The position numbers were made by a program, and so were the translations under genes. Below are positions 36,411 to 46,198 of a stretch of 64,000 nt of DNA, piece after piece. Each line of letters starts with the position of its first letter. Positions within the stretch are counted from its first letter, which is position 1. Source of the stretch: Cytobacillus firmus DS1 (lineage in GTDB: Bacteria; Bacillota; Bacilli; Bacillales; Cytobacillaceae); assembly GCF_000565285.1 (NCBI RefSeq), contig NZ_APVL01000011.1, forward strand, positions 124,001-188,000. Reading direction: 5' to 3'. Under the pieces are notes generated by a model, which saw nothing but the letters and a program-made list of their open reading frames with translations, searched no databases and was not told the origin of the DNA.

Positions 36411-37133
36411 CTAATTTTCTGAATCGGCCTCCAACAGGTCCCATGCTGTAATGATGCCTTTTGGTTTTTCAGTCGGCTTTCCATTTTCGGTAACAATGAT
36501 CCCTTCAAGCTTTTCATTTTTATTTCTGGATTCCTCAAACATATCCTCCAAATCGAAAATAGAAGTATTCGTGCCGGCAAACGCTATTTGATGCTTGGAT
36601 TTCTTGTTGAAAAGCTCCTTGATTTTCACCTTTTTCAACTGGATCGTTTCTTCGGTAAAGTGCTCTGCCATCCATTTTACAATATCAGCCGAGGTTAATA
36701 GCCAGGAATATTCTTCTTTCCGCGAGTAAACGGGAAACTGGGAATGGGAAAACTTATTGATAATGGCCAGTACATCTGAAAGCTTGCCATCTTCATAAAA
36801 ATAGAATACCGGTGTGGCAGCAATCGAAATCGCTGTTTTGGGCTTTTCAAAATGGCCGGCAATCCGTTCAATTTTTACAACCGTTTCCAGATGTGGCTCA
36901 GCAATATAATAATCCAGATCAATTTTTTCATGGACAATGGCATTTCTCAGCTTGGCAAACTGATGTAAATCATCTTCATATAATCGAATCAGCGAATGGT
37001 TTTTCTGTATTTCAATCAGCTTATAAAACCGGTCTGTTCTGGCTTGTTTAGCAGATTGTTTCAAGGCTTTGTGAATTCGGTTAAAGGCAGCCTCAAATCT
37101 TTCCGATAAATTCATTTCTCTATCTGCACCCAC
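36411..37133 (-). CDS. CBS-domain protein, unknown
   Basis: A 240-residue protein: helical N-terminal part (about 1-85; RFEAAFNRIHKALKQ, FAKLRNAIVHE), then a CBS pair (about 105-235) with TPVFYFYEDGKLSDVLAI and GIIVTENGKPTEKPKGIITAWDL. CBS pairs bind adenine nucleotides or SAM and sense energy state; the target is not known. The start is GTG at 37133 with AGGGAGA seven bases upstream. The helical part may be a HEPN-like region, which is a guess. Confidence 0.7.
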   Translation of the reverse strand: MGADREMNLSERFEAAFNRIHKALKQSAKQARTDRFYKLIEIQKNHSLIRLYEDDLHQFAKLRNAIVHEKIDLDYYIAEPHLETVVKIERIAGHFEKPKTAISIAATPVFYFYEDGKLSDVLAIINKFSHSQFPVYSRKEEYSWLLTSADIVKWMAEHFTEETIQLKKVKIKELFNKKSKHQIAFAGTNTSIFDLEDMFEESRNKNEKLEGIIVTENGKPTEKPKGIITAWDLLEADSEN

Positions 37134-37333
37134 AATAATCTCTCCCTAATTCATAATGTCCCTACTTTATTCCCATATTAGAGGACAAAATAAACTATGA
37201 AGATTCTGCTTCGCTTTCCGGCAGAATAATTTGCACAAATAGAATTTTCAATCTATTATATGATATTATATTGTTTAGCTGAAGACATTGCATAAATATA
37301 TAAAATTACTAATAGATTTTTTCGTTCTAACGT

Positions 37334-37410
37334 GAATAAATATTGATTTCCCTTATTTTAGGGAAGCATAAAGTGTGTATTTCGTCTCAGCGAAAATGGA
37401 TATTTATTAT
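37334..37410 (+). promoter_or_regulatory. Inverted repeat in the pxp leader
   Basis: GAATAAATATTGATTTC (37334-37350) is nearly complementary to GAAAATGGATATTTATT (37391-37407), enclosing TCCCTTATTTTAGGGA. It lies in the 336-base gap before pxpB and may be a folded leader or an operator for an unseen KipR-like regulator. Confidence 0.35.
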
Positions 37411-37470
37411 TACTGAATAATTTTTTTGAACCTTCAGCTCCCTACATTTATTGCGAAAGCTGGTGAAATC

Positions 37471-38181
37471 ATGGAATACACTGTACATCCTTTAGGAGAC
37501 AATGCTGTTCTTATTGAACTTGGGAATGAAATCAGTGAGGGTGCACATCAAAAAGTGCAGACACTGACAGCTTTTCTCGAGAAACATCCTCCAGATTGGA
37601 TGATAGAATACATACCCGCTTACACAACTGTCACTATTTTTTATAATCCATTTGAGATCTATCAGCTTTCAGATGGAGAGCTTCCATTTGATTTCATTTG
37701 TTCCCTTATAAAACCGCTTATGGAAGAGCTGGGGGAAAATAAGGCAATGGAAGCAAGAATTGTCGAAATCCCGGTTTGCTATGGAGGAGAATTTGGCCCT
37801 GATCTTGATTATGTTGCCGAACATAATGGCCTTACCTCGGATGAAGTAATAGACATTCACTCTTCAGGCAGCTATCTGGTCTATATGATCGGCTTTGCGC
37901 CAGGCTTCCCTTTTATCGGCGGAATGTCAGAACAAATTGCCGCACCAAGACGGGATACACCAAGGTTAAAAATTCCCGAGCGTACAGTTGGAATTGCCGG
38001 GATGCAGACTGGGATTTACCCCATCGAGACGCCGGGAGGCTGGCAGCTGATCGGGCGTACTCCTGTTAAGCTGTTTCGCCCAATGGATGAATCCCCTACC
38101 TTGTTAACAGCTGGAGATAAAATTAAATTCAAGCCAATCAGTCTGGAAGAATACCATTATTGGGAGGAGACGGATCAATGA
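37471..38181 (+). CDS. pxpB: 5-oxoprolinase subunit B
   Basis: A 236-residue protein of the KipI/YcsJ allophanate-hydrolase-like family: YLVYMIGFAPGFPFIGGM and RLKIPERTVGIAGMQTGIYP. With PxpA and PxpC it hydrolyses 5-oxoproline to glutamate using ATP. In Bacillus subtilis KipI also inhibits KinA. The ATG at 37471 follows GGTGA. It starts the operon pxpB-pxpC-pxpA-ycsG-ycsI. Confidence 0.92.
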   Translation: MEYTVHPLGDNAVLIELGNEISEGAHQKVQTLTAFLEKHPPDWMIEYIPAYTTVTIFYNPFEIYQLSDGELPFDFICSLIKPLMEELGENKAMEARIVEIPVCYGGEFGPDLDYVAEHNGLTSDEVIDIHSSGSYLVYMIGFAPGFPFIGGMSEQIAAPRRDTPRLKIPERTVGIAGMQTGIYPIETPGGWQLIGRTPVKLFRPMDESPTLLTAGDKIKFKPISLEEYHYWEETDQ

Positions 38182-39188
38182 TTAAAGTGTTAAAGCCTGG
38201 ACTCCTTTCAAGCATTCAGGATCTGGGGAGAACCGGCTATCAGAAGTTTGGCATCATAGCCAGCGGAGCGATGGATCCTTTTTCGCATCGGATTGCCAAT
38301 CTGCTGGCCGGCAATGAGGAAAATGATCCTTCATTGGAAATAACGATGATGGGCCCTGCCCTGACATTTGAAGAAGACACATTAATTTCAATTTGCGGCG
38401 GAGACCTTTCCCCTTCGATCAATGGCAAGCCTATTCGGACATGGCGATCGGTTTTTGTGAAAAAAGGCAGTGAACTTAAATTCGGCGGATGTCAAAAAGG
38501 GTGCCGGGCTTATCTGGCTGCTGCCGGCGGCTTTGCCGTCCCGGAAGTAATGAACAGTAAATCTACTTATCTGCGCGCCGGTCTTGGCGGATATAAAGGC
38601 AGAGCATTAAAGTCTGGAGATGTGCTGGAAACCGGCAAACCTTCTCTCCAGTCTTTGAAAATGACGGAATATCTGTCAAAGCAGCTCCTTGATAAAACTT
38701 TTGTCGAAAACGACTGGGGCATTGCCTCAAAACTCATTCCGGAAACTGCAGGGAATCCGGAAATCAGAATCACCAGGGGACGCCAATTTGATTTATTTTC
38801 CCGCGAAAGCAGGGAACAGCTGTTTAATCATGCTTTTGAAGTGACGGCACAATCGGACAGGATGGGTTACAGATTGAAGGGCCCTGCCCTTGCACTGTCA
38901 GAGCATGCTGAACAAATATCTGAGGCCGTCAATTTCGGTTCCATTCAGGTTCCGCCCGATGGGAATCCGATTGTTCTTTTGGCTGACAGGCAGACAACCG
39001 GCGGATATCCGAAAATTGGACAGGTTGCTGCTGTCGACCTTCCCCTTCTGGCACAGGCTAAACCAGGAGATGCCTTACGGTTTGCAGAAATATCAAATGA
39101 ACAGGCGCAGCAGTTACTTATTAAGAGAGAAATGAAGTTAAAGGAATTAAAACAAGGGATATTTTTAAAAACCAGAGGAGGAAATTAA
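38178..39188 (+). CDS. pxpC: 5-oxoprolinase subunit C
   Basis: A 336-residue KipA-type protein of the biotin-dependent carboxyltransferase-like fold: [45 protein letters not shown]. It partners PxpB in the ATP-dependent 5-oxoprolinase. The ATG at 38178 overlaps the pxpB stop by four bases; GGGAGGAG lies just upstream. Confidence 0.92.
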   Translation: MIKVLKPGLLSSIQDLGRTGYQKFGIIASGAMDPFSHRIANLLAGNEENDPSLEITMMGPALTFEEDTLISICGGDLSPSINGKPIRTWRSVFVKKGSELKFGGCQKGCRAYLAAAGGFAVPEVMNSKSTYLRAGLGGYKGRALKSGDVLETGKPSLQSLKMTEYLSKQLLDKTFVENDWGIASKLIPETAGNPEIRITRGRQFDLFSRESREQLFNHAFEVTAQSDRMGYRLKGPALALSEHAEQISEAVNFGSIQVPPDGNPIVLLADRQTTGGYPKIGQVAAVDLPLLAQAKPGDALRFAEISNEQAQQLLIKREMKLKELKQGIFLKTRGGN

Positions 39189-39189
39189 C

Positions 39190-39960
39190 ATGCACATTGT
39201 AGACATTAATTGTGATATGGGAGAAAGCTTTGGTTCTTACAAGATGGGGCGCGATGAGGAAATTCTGGACTACATTACTTCAGCCAATATCGCCTGCGGC
39301 TTCCATGCCGGCGACCCGGCGACAATAAGAAAAACAGTCAGGATGGCGCTTGAGAAAAATGTTGGCCTGGGTGTCCATCCGGGACTACAGGACCTTCATG
39401 GTTTCGGCCGCCGGGATATTAATATAACGCCTCAGGAGGCCTATGACCTGGTGGTCTACCAGATTGGCGCAGTATTTGCTTTTGTTAAATCAGAAGGCGG
39501 CAAGCTTCAGCATGTCAAACCGCACGGTGCACTGTTCAACATGGCCTCAAAAAGCGCGCCGTTATCGGAAGCAATCGCCGAAGCTGTTTACAAAGTGGAT
39601 CCAGAACTGATTCTGTTCGGTCTCTCAGGGGGCGAATTGGTTAAAGCCGGAAGGAAAATTGGCCTCCGTTCTGCCAATGAAGTATTTTCAGACCGTACAT
39701 ACCAGGAGGACGGATCTCTTACGTCAAGACGGGAAACCAATGCACTAATTACAGATCACAGCGCTGCTGTTAATCAAGTAATCCGCATGGTCAAAGAAGG
39801 AAAAGTTACTTCTGTACAGGGTACGGATGTTTCCATTGAGGCCAATACGATCTGCATACATGGTGATGGGGAAAGCGCTCTGGAATTTGCCCAATATATC
39901 CCGAAGGCATTGAATGAAGCGGGAATCCAGGTGGCAAAAATCAGTGAGTTTTTGAAATAA
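39190..39960 (+). CDS. pxpA: 5-oxoprolinase subunit A (LamB/YcsF family)
   Basis: A 256-residue TIM-like enzyme: [35 protein letters not shown] and VKPHGALFN are family signatures. It is the catalytic part of 5-oxoprolinase with PxpB and PxpC. GAGGAGG precedes the ATG. The order B-C-A differs from Bacillus subtilis, where ycsF and ycsG come before kipI and kipA. Confidence 0.93.
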   Translation: MHIVDINCDMGESFGSYKMGRDEEILDYITSANIACGFHAGDPATIRKTVRMALEKNVGLGVHPGLQDLHGFGRRDINITPQEAYDLVVYQIGAVFAFVKSEGGKLQHVKPHGALFNMASKSAPLSEAIAEAVYKVDPELILFGLSGGELVKAGRKIGLRSANEVFSDRTYQEDGSLTSRRETNALITDHSAAVNQVIRMVKEGKVTSVQGTDVSIEANTICIHGDGESALEFAQYIPKALNEAGIQVAKISEFLK

Positions 39961-40012
39961 AATTGGTATTGATGGAGATAATGAAAAATTGGTGACTTGT
40001 TAAGTGCGAAAC

Positions 40013-40140
40013 CCACTAATCGGGGAATAGTTCCGTTCACGGCGGATTGGTCAGCGTTAGTGGTCTTAAACGTGCGAATGAATGCCGTTCACGAAGGATT
40101 CACCAGCGCGAACGGCCTCATCAGCCCTTACAGCGCTGAT
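40013..40140. repeat. Three consecutive hairpins between pxpA and ycsG
   Basis: CCACTAA (40013-40019) pairs with TTAGTGG (40057-40063); GCCGTTC (40084-40090) with GAACGGC (40110-40116); ATCAGC (40120-40125) with GCTGAT (40135-40140). CCGTTCACG occurs twice, followed by GGATT. It lies inside an otherwise single operon and may lower or uncouple expression of ycsG. It looks like an inserted repeat. Confidence 0.5.
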
Positions 40141-40179
40141 TTCATAAAAAACACAAATTGAATTATTGGGGGAAAATGA

Positions 40180-41370
40180 ATGAAAAAGCAATCTAATGCC
40201 AGTCTATTGCTTGGCGCTGCTTTCCTTATGGCTACTTCTGCCATCGGACCAGGCTTTCTGACTCAAACGACTGTATTCACAGAAACCCTGCTTGCGAGCT
40301 TCGGGTTTGTCATTTTAATTTCTATTATTATTGATATTGGTGCACAGATGAATATCTGGCGAATCATTGCTGTTTCCGAAAAGCGCGCACAGGATATTGC
40401 CAACGATGTCCTGCCGGGCCTCGGGTATTTCCTTGCTGCCCTGATTGTCATGGGCGGACTGGCTTTTAATATCGGGAATATTGCCGGTGCCGGCTTAGGT
40501 ACTAATGTTATTTTCGGCATTTCGCCTGAATTTGGCGCTCTTTTAAGCGGAATTCTGGCAATCGGCATTTTTCTTGTAAAAGAAGCAGGAAAATTAATGG
40601 ACCGCTTCACACAGATTTTAGGATTTGTCATGATTGGACTTACTCTTTATGTCATGTTTACTGCACAGCCTCCTGTCGGTGAAGCTGTTGTCAAAACGTT
40701 TGTTCCTGACAAAATTGATATTCTGGCCATAATCACACTTGTCGGCGGTACGGTCGGCGGATATATCACTTTTGCTGGCGGCCATCGCTTAATTGATGCA
40801 GGTGTCAAAGGAAAAGAAGCTCTTCCTGAAGTCACAAAGAGCTCTGTGAGTGCAATCGGGATTGCTTCCATCATGCGTATCTTCCTTTTCCTCGCAGCAC
40901 TTGGTGTAGTATCGCAAGGCTTGGCACTGGACCCATCCAACCCGCCAGCTTCTGTATTCCAGCTGGCAGCGGGCAATATTGGCTATAAAATGTTTGGAGT
41001 CGTAATGTGGGCAGCAGCCATCACTTCTGTAGTCGGTGCAGCTTACACCTCTGTCTCATTCATTCGGACATTGAGCCCAGCTGTCGAGAAACATCATAAA
41101 TGGGTAATTGTCGGTTTTATCGCCGTTTCTACGTTTGTCTTTGTTTTAATTGGAAAGCCGGTAAAAATACTTGTTTTAGTTGGATCATTAAATGGTCTTA
41201 TCCTGCCGGTCGCTTTAGGTGTAATGCTGATTGCTGCCTATAAAACGAAAATTGTCGGCGATTATAAACATCCGCTCTGGATGACCATTTTCGGAGTCAT
41301 TATCGTGATTGCCATGTCTTACATGGGGGTTTACTCATTAATCAATGGTATCCCTGAGTTGTTTAAATAA
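40180..41370 (+). CDS. ycsG: NRAMP-type membrane transporter (YcsG)
   Basis: A 396-residue protein with about eleven membrane helices, of the NRAMP-related YcsG group: [43 protein letters not shown]. The substrate is likely a metal ion or a compound linked to 5-oxoproline or the neighbouring YcsI; this is not known. GGGGGAAAATGA precedes the ATG. It sits between pxpA and ycsI as in Bacillus subtilis. Confidence 0.85.
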   Translation: MKKQSNASLLLGAAFLMATSAIGPGFLTQTTVFTETLLASFGFVILISIIIDIGAQMNIWRIIAVSEKRAQDIANDVLPGLGYFLAALIVMGGLAFNIGNIAGAGLGTNVIFGISPEFGALLSGILAIGIFLVKEAGKLMDRFTQILGFVMIGLTLYVMFTAQPPVGEAVVKTFVPDKIDILAIITLVGGTVGGYITFAGGHRLIDAGVKGKEALPEVTKSSVSAIGIASIMRIFLFLAALGVVSQGLALDPSNPPASVFQLAAGNIGYKMFGVVMWAAAITSVVGAAYTSVSFIRTLSPAVEKHHKWVIVGFIAVSTFVFVLIGKPVKILVLVGSLNGLILPVALGVMLIAAYKTKIVGDYKHPLWMTIFGVIIVIAMSYMGVYSLINGIPELFK

Positions 41371-41390
41371 GCATGAAAGGAGATTTTTAT

Positions 41391-42182
41391 ATGAACTCCC
41401 CTTCTCTATTGAATCCTGATGAGGCGCGCAAATTGATCCGCAGCAAGGCGTGGGATAAGCCGACAGCTGGAATGGCCAACGGCTTCATTCAGGCAAACCT
41501 TGCCATATTGCCAAAGGATTTGGCTTTTGAGTTTCTCCTTTTCAGCCAAAGGAATCCAAAATCCTGCCCAATCATTGATGTGACCGAACCTGGTTCTCCT
41601 GTGCCTATGCTTTCAGCTCCAAATGCTGATATCAGAACCGATTTGCCCAAATACAGGGTATATAAAAACGGTGTTCTCTCTGAAGAGCTTTCAGACATCA
41701 CTTCTTATTGGGATGATGATATGGTGGCATTTCTGATTGGATGCAGTTTTACCTTTGAAGAAGCACTGCTGAAAAATAATATCCCTATCCGCCATATTGA
41801 GGAAAATCGGAACGTCCCGATGTTTAAAACCAATATTGAGTGTGTGAAGGCTGGCCGGTTTGAAGGTCCAATGGTTGTGAGTATGCGGCCGATGACAGAG
41901 AAGGAAGCTATTCGGGCTGTCCAGGTGACAAGCCGCTTCCCTTCTGTTCATGGGGCCCCTGTCCATATTGGGAACCCCGAAGCAATCGGCATAAATAATA
42001 TACATCAGCCCGATTTTGGCGATGCCGTGACGATTAAAGATGGAGAGGTACCTGTCTTTTGGGCCTGTGGCGTCACTCCCCAGGCAGTTGCCATGCATGT
42101 GAAGCCGGAAATTATGATTACACATGCACCGGGACATATGTTTATTACAGATTTAAAAAATGAAGAGTTTTCGGTTTTATAG
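41391..42182 (+). CDS. ycsI: Putative hydro-lyase (YcsI, DUF1445)
   Basis: A 263-residue protein of the DUF1445 family: [36 protein letters not shown] with a conserved Cys, and [11 protein letters not shown] at the end. The family is annotated as putative hydro-lyase; the reaction is unproven. The ATG at 41391 follows AAAGGAG. It closes the pxp operon. Confidence 0.85.
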   Translation: MNSPSLLNPDEARKLIRSKAWDKPTAGMANGFIQANLAILPKDLAFEFLLFSQRNPKSCPIIDVTEPGSPVPMLSAPNADIRTDLPKYRVYKNGVLSEELSDITSYWDDDMVAFLIGCSFTFEEALLKNNIPIRHIEENRNVPMFKTNIECVKAGRFEGPMVVSMRPMTEKEAIRAVQVTSRFPSVHGAPVHIGNPEAIGINNIHQPDFGDAVTIKDGEVPVFWACGVTPQAVAMHVKPEIMITHAPGHMFITDLKNEEFSVL

Positions 42183-42183
42183 G

Positions 42184-42209
42184 AAAAAGGCGTCCTTTTG
42201 GCGCCTTTT
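42184..42209. terminator. Bidirectional terminator
   Basis: AAAAGGCG (42185-42192) pairs with CGCCTTTT (42202-42209), between ycsI and the convergent phosphoesterase gene. Confidence 0.75.
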
Positions 42210-43350
42210 ACTTTTTGTGTTTTAAAAAATCAAGGGCATCCTGATGATCTTTTTTCATAATCTGCTCTATTAACGGGTCAGCCGGGATGACTTCTTTCTT
42301 CTTATTTTTGATAGTCCGGTAAATAGGCCTGATGGAGGCTAGACTGCTTTTTACTTTCCATTCTCCATCCTCATAGACTATTTTTAAATCGATGAGACCG
42401 AGATGATTGCCCCAGTATCCAGCCTGAACTGCAGCTGTTCCATTTATGGTTCCTGTCTTCAAGTCAATTCCAGGCACCTTTTGCAGCTCATCCTTTACAG
42501 GAAAAACAGAATGACTGTGTCCGAATAAAATAGCATCTATTCCATTAACTTTGCTGAGTGCTTGAACTGAATTGCCCTTTTTCTCCTCCAGCCCTTTATC
42601 GGATTGGAGGCCTGTATGTGCAAGGGCAACAATGATATCCGCCCCTTTGCTTTTCATAACAGGAATAAAGTGCTCGGCCGTTTCTTTTATGTTTTTCACT
42701 TTTAGGTTCCCGCGAAAATACTCTTTATTCCACTCCTCAACAATGGGAGTAATAAAGCCAATGACTCCGACATTCAACTTATGCTTTTCTCCAGCTGTAT
42801 CTGTCACTTCTTTCTCGATGATGGTGTAGGGGTTAAAATAATTGAGGTCATCTTCCTCTAGCTGATTGCTGTCTTCCACATAGATATTTGCATTCACATA
42901 AGGAAAATTGGCGCCCCTTATGCTTTCTTCCATAAAATCAATTCCGTAATTAAATTCATGATTTCCTACTGTTGCAGCATCATAAAGCAACGTGTTCATA
43001 GCCTTGAAAACAGGATGGACATTAGCCATGTCAAGCGGATGGCTTCTATAGGCATATTCATCGAGTCCATTGCCTTCAAGAATGTCCCCATTATCAAAGA
43101 GAAGGGAGTTAGGAGACTCATTTCTTGCCTGTTTAATCAGGCTGGCCGTCCTGGAAAGCCCAAACTCCACTGTTTTCCTGCGGTCATCGTAATCATAACC
43201 AATCATGTTTCCGTGCAAATCAGTGGTTTCCAACAGGCGCAGATGGATGGTTGGCGGTCCGGATACTTCAGCTTCCGTCTGGTTCCAGACAAGCAGCAGG
43301 GCTATGAATGATAACAGCGTAATAGAATATTTTTTCATTCCCTTTTTCAT
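42208..43350 (-). CDS. Secreted metallophosphoesterase, CpdB-like, lacking the C-terminal domain
   Basis: A 380-residue exported protein: signal peptide (about 1-27, ending TEAEV), then a calcineurin-like domain with LLETTDLHGNM, FDNGDILEGN, VGNHEFNYG, VALAHTG and GHSHSVFP, all metal ligands present. It resembles the N-terminal half of 2',3'-cyclic-nucleotide phosphodiesterases (CpdB/YfkN). The 5'-nucleotidase C-terminal domain is missing: the protein stops at DFLKHKK, where CpdB would continue, and a terminator follows at once. It begins at an ATG behind GGGGGAG. Confidence 0.85.
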   Translation of the reverse strand: MKKGMKKYSITLLSFIALLLVWNQTEAEVSGPPTIHLRLLETTDLHGNMIGYDYDDRRKTVEFGLSRTASLIKQARNESPNSLLFDNGDILEGNGLDEYAYRSHPLDMANVHPVFKAMNTLLYDAATVGNHEFNYGIDFMEESIRGANFPYVNANIYVEDSNQLEEDDLNYFNPYTIIEKEVTDTAGEKHKLNVGVIGFITPIVEEWNKEYFRGNLKVKNIKETAEHFIPVMKSKGADIIVALAHTGLQSDKGLEEKKGNSVQALSKVNGIDAILFGHSHSVFPVKDELQKVPGIDLKTGTINGTAAVQAGYWGNHLGLIDLKIVYEDGEWKVKSSLASIRPIYRTIKNKKKEVIPADPLIEQIMKKDHQDALDFLKHKK

Positions 43351-43517
43351 TCCTACTCCCCCAGACGATCAAAGATTAGTTTTCTTATTTTCTCTAGATG
43401 CAAGAAAATTAATCAGAGATTGGGGACTTAAGAAAAAAGAAGAAAAAAAGGAAAATTTTGAAACCTTTTTACCCTTTGTTCGGTATAAAAAAGAAAATGA
43501 AATAAGGAGGTCCTCCT

Positions 43518-43850
43518 ATGGGGATACAAAGAAAGTTTTGGATCTGGGCATTATTATTTTTTATTTTAGAATCCATTTTAGCAGCCGCTGTGTCATTTTT
43601 TCTCAACTTTCCTCTTCTTGATACCCTTGCCTACAGCAGCTTCATTCTATTTGCATTAAGCTTATTTACTTTTTCTCAGGGCGATGCCTGGACCAATAAT
43701 GTAATTGCCGATTCAAAATTAAATATGATGACTCATATGAATGAAGAAGAAAGAGCAGATTTTTTCATAAATCTCAATCCATTTCTTGCTGGAACTTTTG
43801 CCTTTTTTATCGTCGGATTGATCATTACCGGATATTTGTTTATCAATTAA
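43518..43850 (+). CDS. Small membrane protein, unknown
   Basis: A 110-residue protein with three hydrophobic segments (about 8-28, 34-52 and 86-108) and an acidic middle (HMNEEERADFF). The ribosome site is AAGGAGG at 43504-43510, which forms part of a near-palindrome AGGAGGTCCTCCT just before the ATG. Family not recognised. Its stop shares TTAA with the convergent SDR gene. Confidence 0.65.
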   Translation: MGIQRKFWIWALLFFILESILAAAVSFFLNFPLLDTLAYSSFILFALSLFTFSQGDAWTNNVIADSKLNMMTHMNEEERADFFINLNPFLAGTFAFFIVGLIITGYLFIN

Positions 43851-44692
43851 TCTTTATAAAGTGTTTTGAATATAACTTTCTCCCACGTTTTCCAGCTCAG
43901 AAGGTGTTTCAGGCGAATTCTTGTTCGGACACCCTTTCCTACGGGGTATCTGAGTGCAGGTTCTTTTTCCCTAATAATGTCCACTGCTTTTTTCGCAACG
44001 ATTACTGGATCTTCATAAAAGGGCTCCCCTTTATCAAGGTACCTCTGTATTTTTATCATATATGGGTAATAAGGCGAGTCTCTTTTCAAAGAGGGCTCCG
44101 ATATTTTTTTCCCTGTTGTCCAAATGCCTGTCCTGAAAGACCCTGGTTCAATCAGCACCACATTTACTCCAAACGGCTTGACTTCAAGCCTAAGTGATTC
44201 ACTCCAGCCTTCTACCGCAAATTTTGAAGCGGCATATGGCGATAAGCCCGGAAAACCTACTCTTCCGCTGATGGAGCTTATATTTATGATGGTTCCCGAT
44301 CCCTTTTCCCGCATAAATGGCAGAACTGCCTGAGTCACGGCAATCGTTCCAAAGACATTTGTTTCAAACTGTTCTCTATACTCATTCAGTGGTATTTCTT
44401 CTGCAAATCCCGCTCCTGCGTAGCCTGCATTATTGATTAAAACATCAACCGAAGGAAATTGTGCCAGCTGGCTTTTTAAATTTTCAATAGAAGCTGATGA
44501 AGTGACATCCAATTCGCGAATGGAAATCTGAGCAAGTACTCCCTCTTTATCAGCTTTCTCCATTAATATTTTGCTTTTATCCAAGTTCCTCATTGTTGCA
44601 AGAACTTGAAAATCATTCTTTGCCAGCTCAATTGCCATTAATACGCCAAATCCGCTTGAACATCCGGTAATGACTGCGTATTTGCTATTCAA
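43847..44692 (-). CDS. Short-chain dehydrogenase/reductase
   Basis: A 281-residue classical SDR: nucleotide motif TGCSSGFG (about 9-16), NNAGYAG, catalytic Ser in ISSISGRVG and YAASK. The cofactor is probably NADP, from the basic residues after strand two. The substrate is unknown. The start is TTG at 44692 (MNSKYAVIT) behind AAAGGATG. It is convergent with the membrane gene, overlapping by four bases. Confidence 0.87.
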   Translation of the reverse strand: MNSKYAVITGCSSGFGVLMAIELAKNDFQVLATMRNLDKSKILMEKADKEGVLAQISIRELDVTSSASIENLKSQLAQFPSVDVLINNAGYAGAGFAEEIPLNEYREQFETNVFGTIAVTQAVLPFMREKGSGTIINISSISGRVGFPGLSPYAASKFAVEGWSESLRLEVKPFGVNVVLIEPGSFRTGIWTTGKKISEPSLKRDSPYYPYMIKIQRYLDKGEPFYEDPVIVAKKAVDIIREKEPALRYPVGKGVRTRIRLKHLLSWKTWEKVIFKTLYKD

Positions 44693-44808
44693 ATACCATC
44701 ATCCTTTCTCTGGGCTGAATTTTTTTGTTTCAAATGTAAATAGATATATAATTAAATGTAAAAGTATTATAAAATAATAAATATATTGATAATAAGAGGA
44801 TGAACAAG

Positions 44809-45108
44809 TTGGCTCACATATTTATCAGCATTTTTCTGATTTTATCCGGTTTGATTCCTGCAGTGCAGCAAAGCCAGGAGCCGATTGATTTCAGTGACTC
44901 GGGAAGAGATGCCATTGTAATCGATTCACCGGCCCTGAAAAACCCTGTTTTTTGCAGCACATTGGTAACTGCAGCAAAAACAACCGCAAAGACAACCAAT
45001 TTTATATCACAGCAGATGTATTTTCAGACTCTTACATCTGCTGCATTCCATAGAAGCAGCGAATACATGACACCCTACATGTTTCAGAGTAATTATCTCC
45101 GCATTTAA
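44809..45108 (+). CDS. Secreted small protein, unknown
   Basis: A 99-residue protein with a signal peptide (AHIFISIFLILSGLIPAV) and a polar mature part rich in Ser, Thr and Gln with one Cys. The start is TTG at 44809: AAGAGG touches the ATG at 44800, which is too close, and is nine bases before the TTG. The function is not recognised. It is upstream of the AI-2E-type gene by 41 bases and may be co-transcribed. Confidence 0.5.
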   Translation: MAHIFISIFLILSGLIPAVQQSQEPIDFSDSGRDAIVIDSPALKNPVFCSTLVTAAKTTAKTTNFISQQMYFQTLTSAAFHRSSEYMTPYMFQSNYLRI

Positions 45109-45149
45109 TGGAACCGTGAAGAAACCTACTAAAGTGTGGAGGAATGGAA

Positions 45150-46163
45150 TTGGAAACGATTAAATCACTTTTTAATAATAACGGCTTTAAAAGATTCGTC
45201 ATTTTTGGAATTATAGTTCTGGCTCTTTACCTGTCGAGAAGCATGATTAATTTAATCCTGATTACTTTTATTTTTTCCTTCCTGATGGATAGGCTCGTGA
45301 AACTGGTCCTTTCAAGATTTAAACTGAATAGAAAACTGACAGTCGTAACCCTTTATATAGGCATTATCGGCCTGCTTTCTATCGGGGTTATTAAGTACCT
45401 TCCTTTAATAGTTACTGAAATTTCACAGCTGTTTAAGCAGGTTGAAGGCTTTTATACCCAGAAGCATGACAATATTGTCATCACATACATTGTGCAAATG
45501 CTTGAAAGAAATGAAATTACGAAGTATCTTGAACAGGGCTTTGCGTTCCTGCTGCAATATTTCTCAGATATTAGCCATATTGCGGTTCAAGTATTGCTGT
45601 CCCTTATCCTTAGTTTGTTCTTCCTGCTTGAAAAGCCTAAACTGACAGAGTTTACTTTAAAGTTCAAATACAGCAAAATGGCTCCCTTTTATAATGAGAT
45701 TTCCTACTTTGGAAGTAAATTTGTGCAAACATTTGGAAAGGTCATTGAAGCTCAAGTGGTCATTGCCACAGTGAATTGCATCCTGACTACACTTGCCCTT
45801 TGGATAATGGACTTTCCTCACCTGATGGGCTTGTCCATACTTATTTTCCTGCTTGGGCTAATTCCAGTGGCAGGTGTGATTATTTCCATGGTTCCTTTAT
45901 GTACAATCGCCTATTCTCTCGGCGGCTTCATTCAGGTGTTTTATATTGTCCTTGTGATTATGGTGATCCATGCGATTGAAGCTTATATTTTAAATCCTAA
46001 GCTTATGTCTTCCAAAACAGATTTGCCTGTATTTTATACGTTCATCGTACTGATTTTCTCAGAGCATTTCTTCGGTGTCTGGGGATTGATTGTCGGTATA
46101 CCGGTGTTTGTGTTTCTTCTGGATGTACTTGAAGTCAAGAGCAATCCGCCGAAAATACAGTAA
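45150..46163 (+). CDS. AI-2E family transporter (PerM/YhhT-like)
   Basis: A 337-residue protein with about seven to eight membrane helices, of the AI-2E family (VLLSLILSLFFLLEKPKL, LIFLLGLIPVAGVIISMVP, LFGVWGLIVGIPVFVFLLD region). Substrates for this family vary and autoinducer transport is not general. The TTG at 45150 is chosen: GGAGG at 45138-45142 is only one base from the ATG at 45144, but seven from the TTG. Confidence 0.8.
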   Translation: METIKSLFNNNGFKRFVIFGIIVLALYLSRSMINLILITFIFSFLMDRLVKLVLSRFKLNRKLTVVTLYIGIIGLLSIGVIKYLPLIVTEISQLFKQVEGFYTQKHDNIVITYIVQMLERNEITKYLEQGFAFLLQYFSDISHIAVQVLLSLILSLFFLLEKPKLTEFTLKFKYSKMAPFYNEISYFGSKFVQTFGKVIEAQVVIATVNCILTTLALWIMDFPHLMGLSILIFLLGLIPVAGVIISMVPLCTIAYSLGGFIQVFYIVLVIMVIHAIEAYILNPKLMSSKTDLPVFYTFIVLIFSEHFFGVWGLIVGIPVFVFLLDVLEVKSNPPKIQ

Positions 46164-46167
46164 CTTG

Positions 46168-46198
46168 AAAAAACACACAGTCCCGCTGTGTGTTTTTT
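46168..46198. terminator. Bidirectional terminator
   Basis: A 13-pair stem, AAAAAACACACAG (46168-46180) with CTGTGTGTTTTTT (46186-46198), between convergent genes. Confidence 0.85.

Noticed and set aside
43205-43621. Plus-strand open frame overlapping the phosphoesterase and membrane gene
   Set aside because: It overlaps the reading frame of a well-supported gene and has no good start site.
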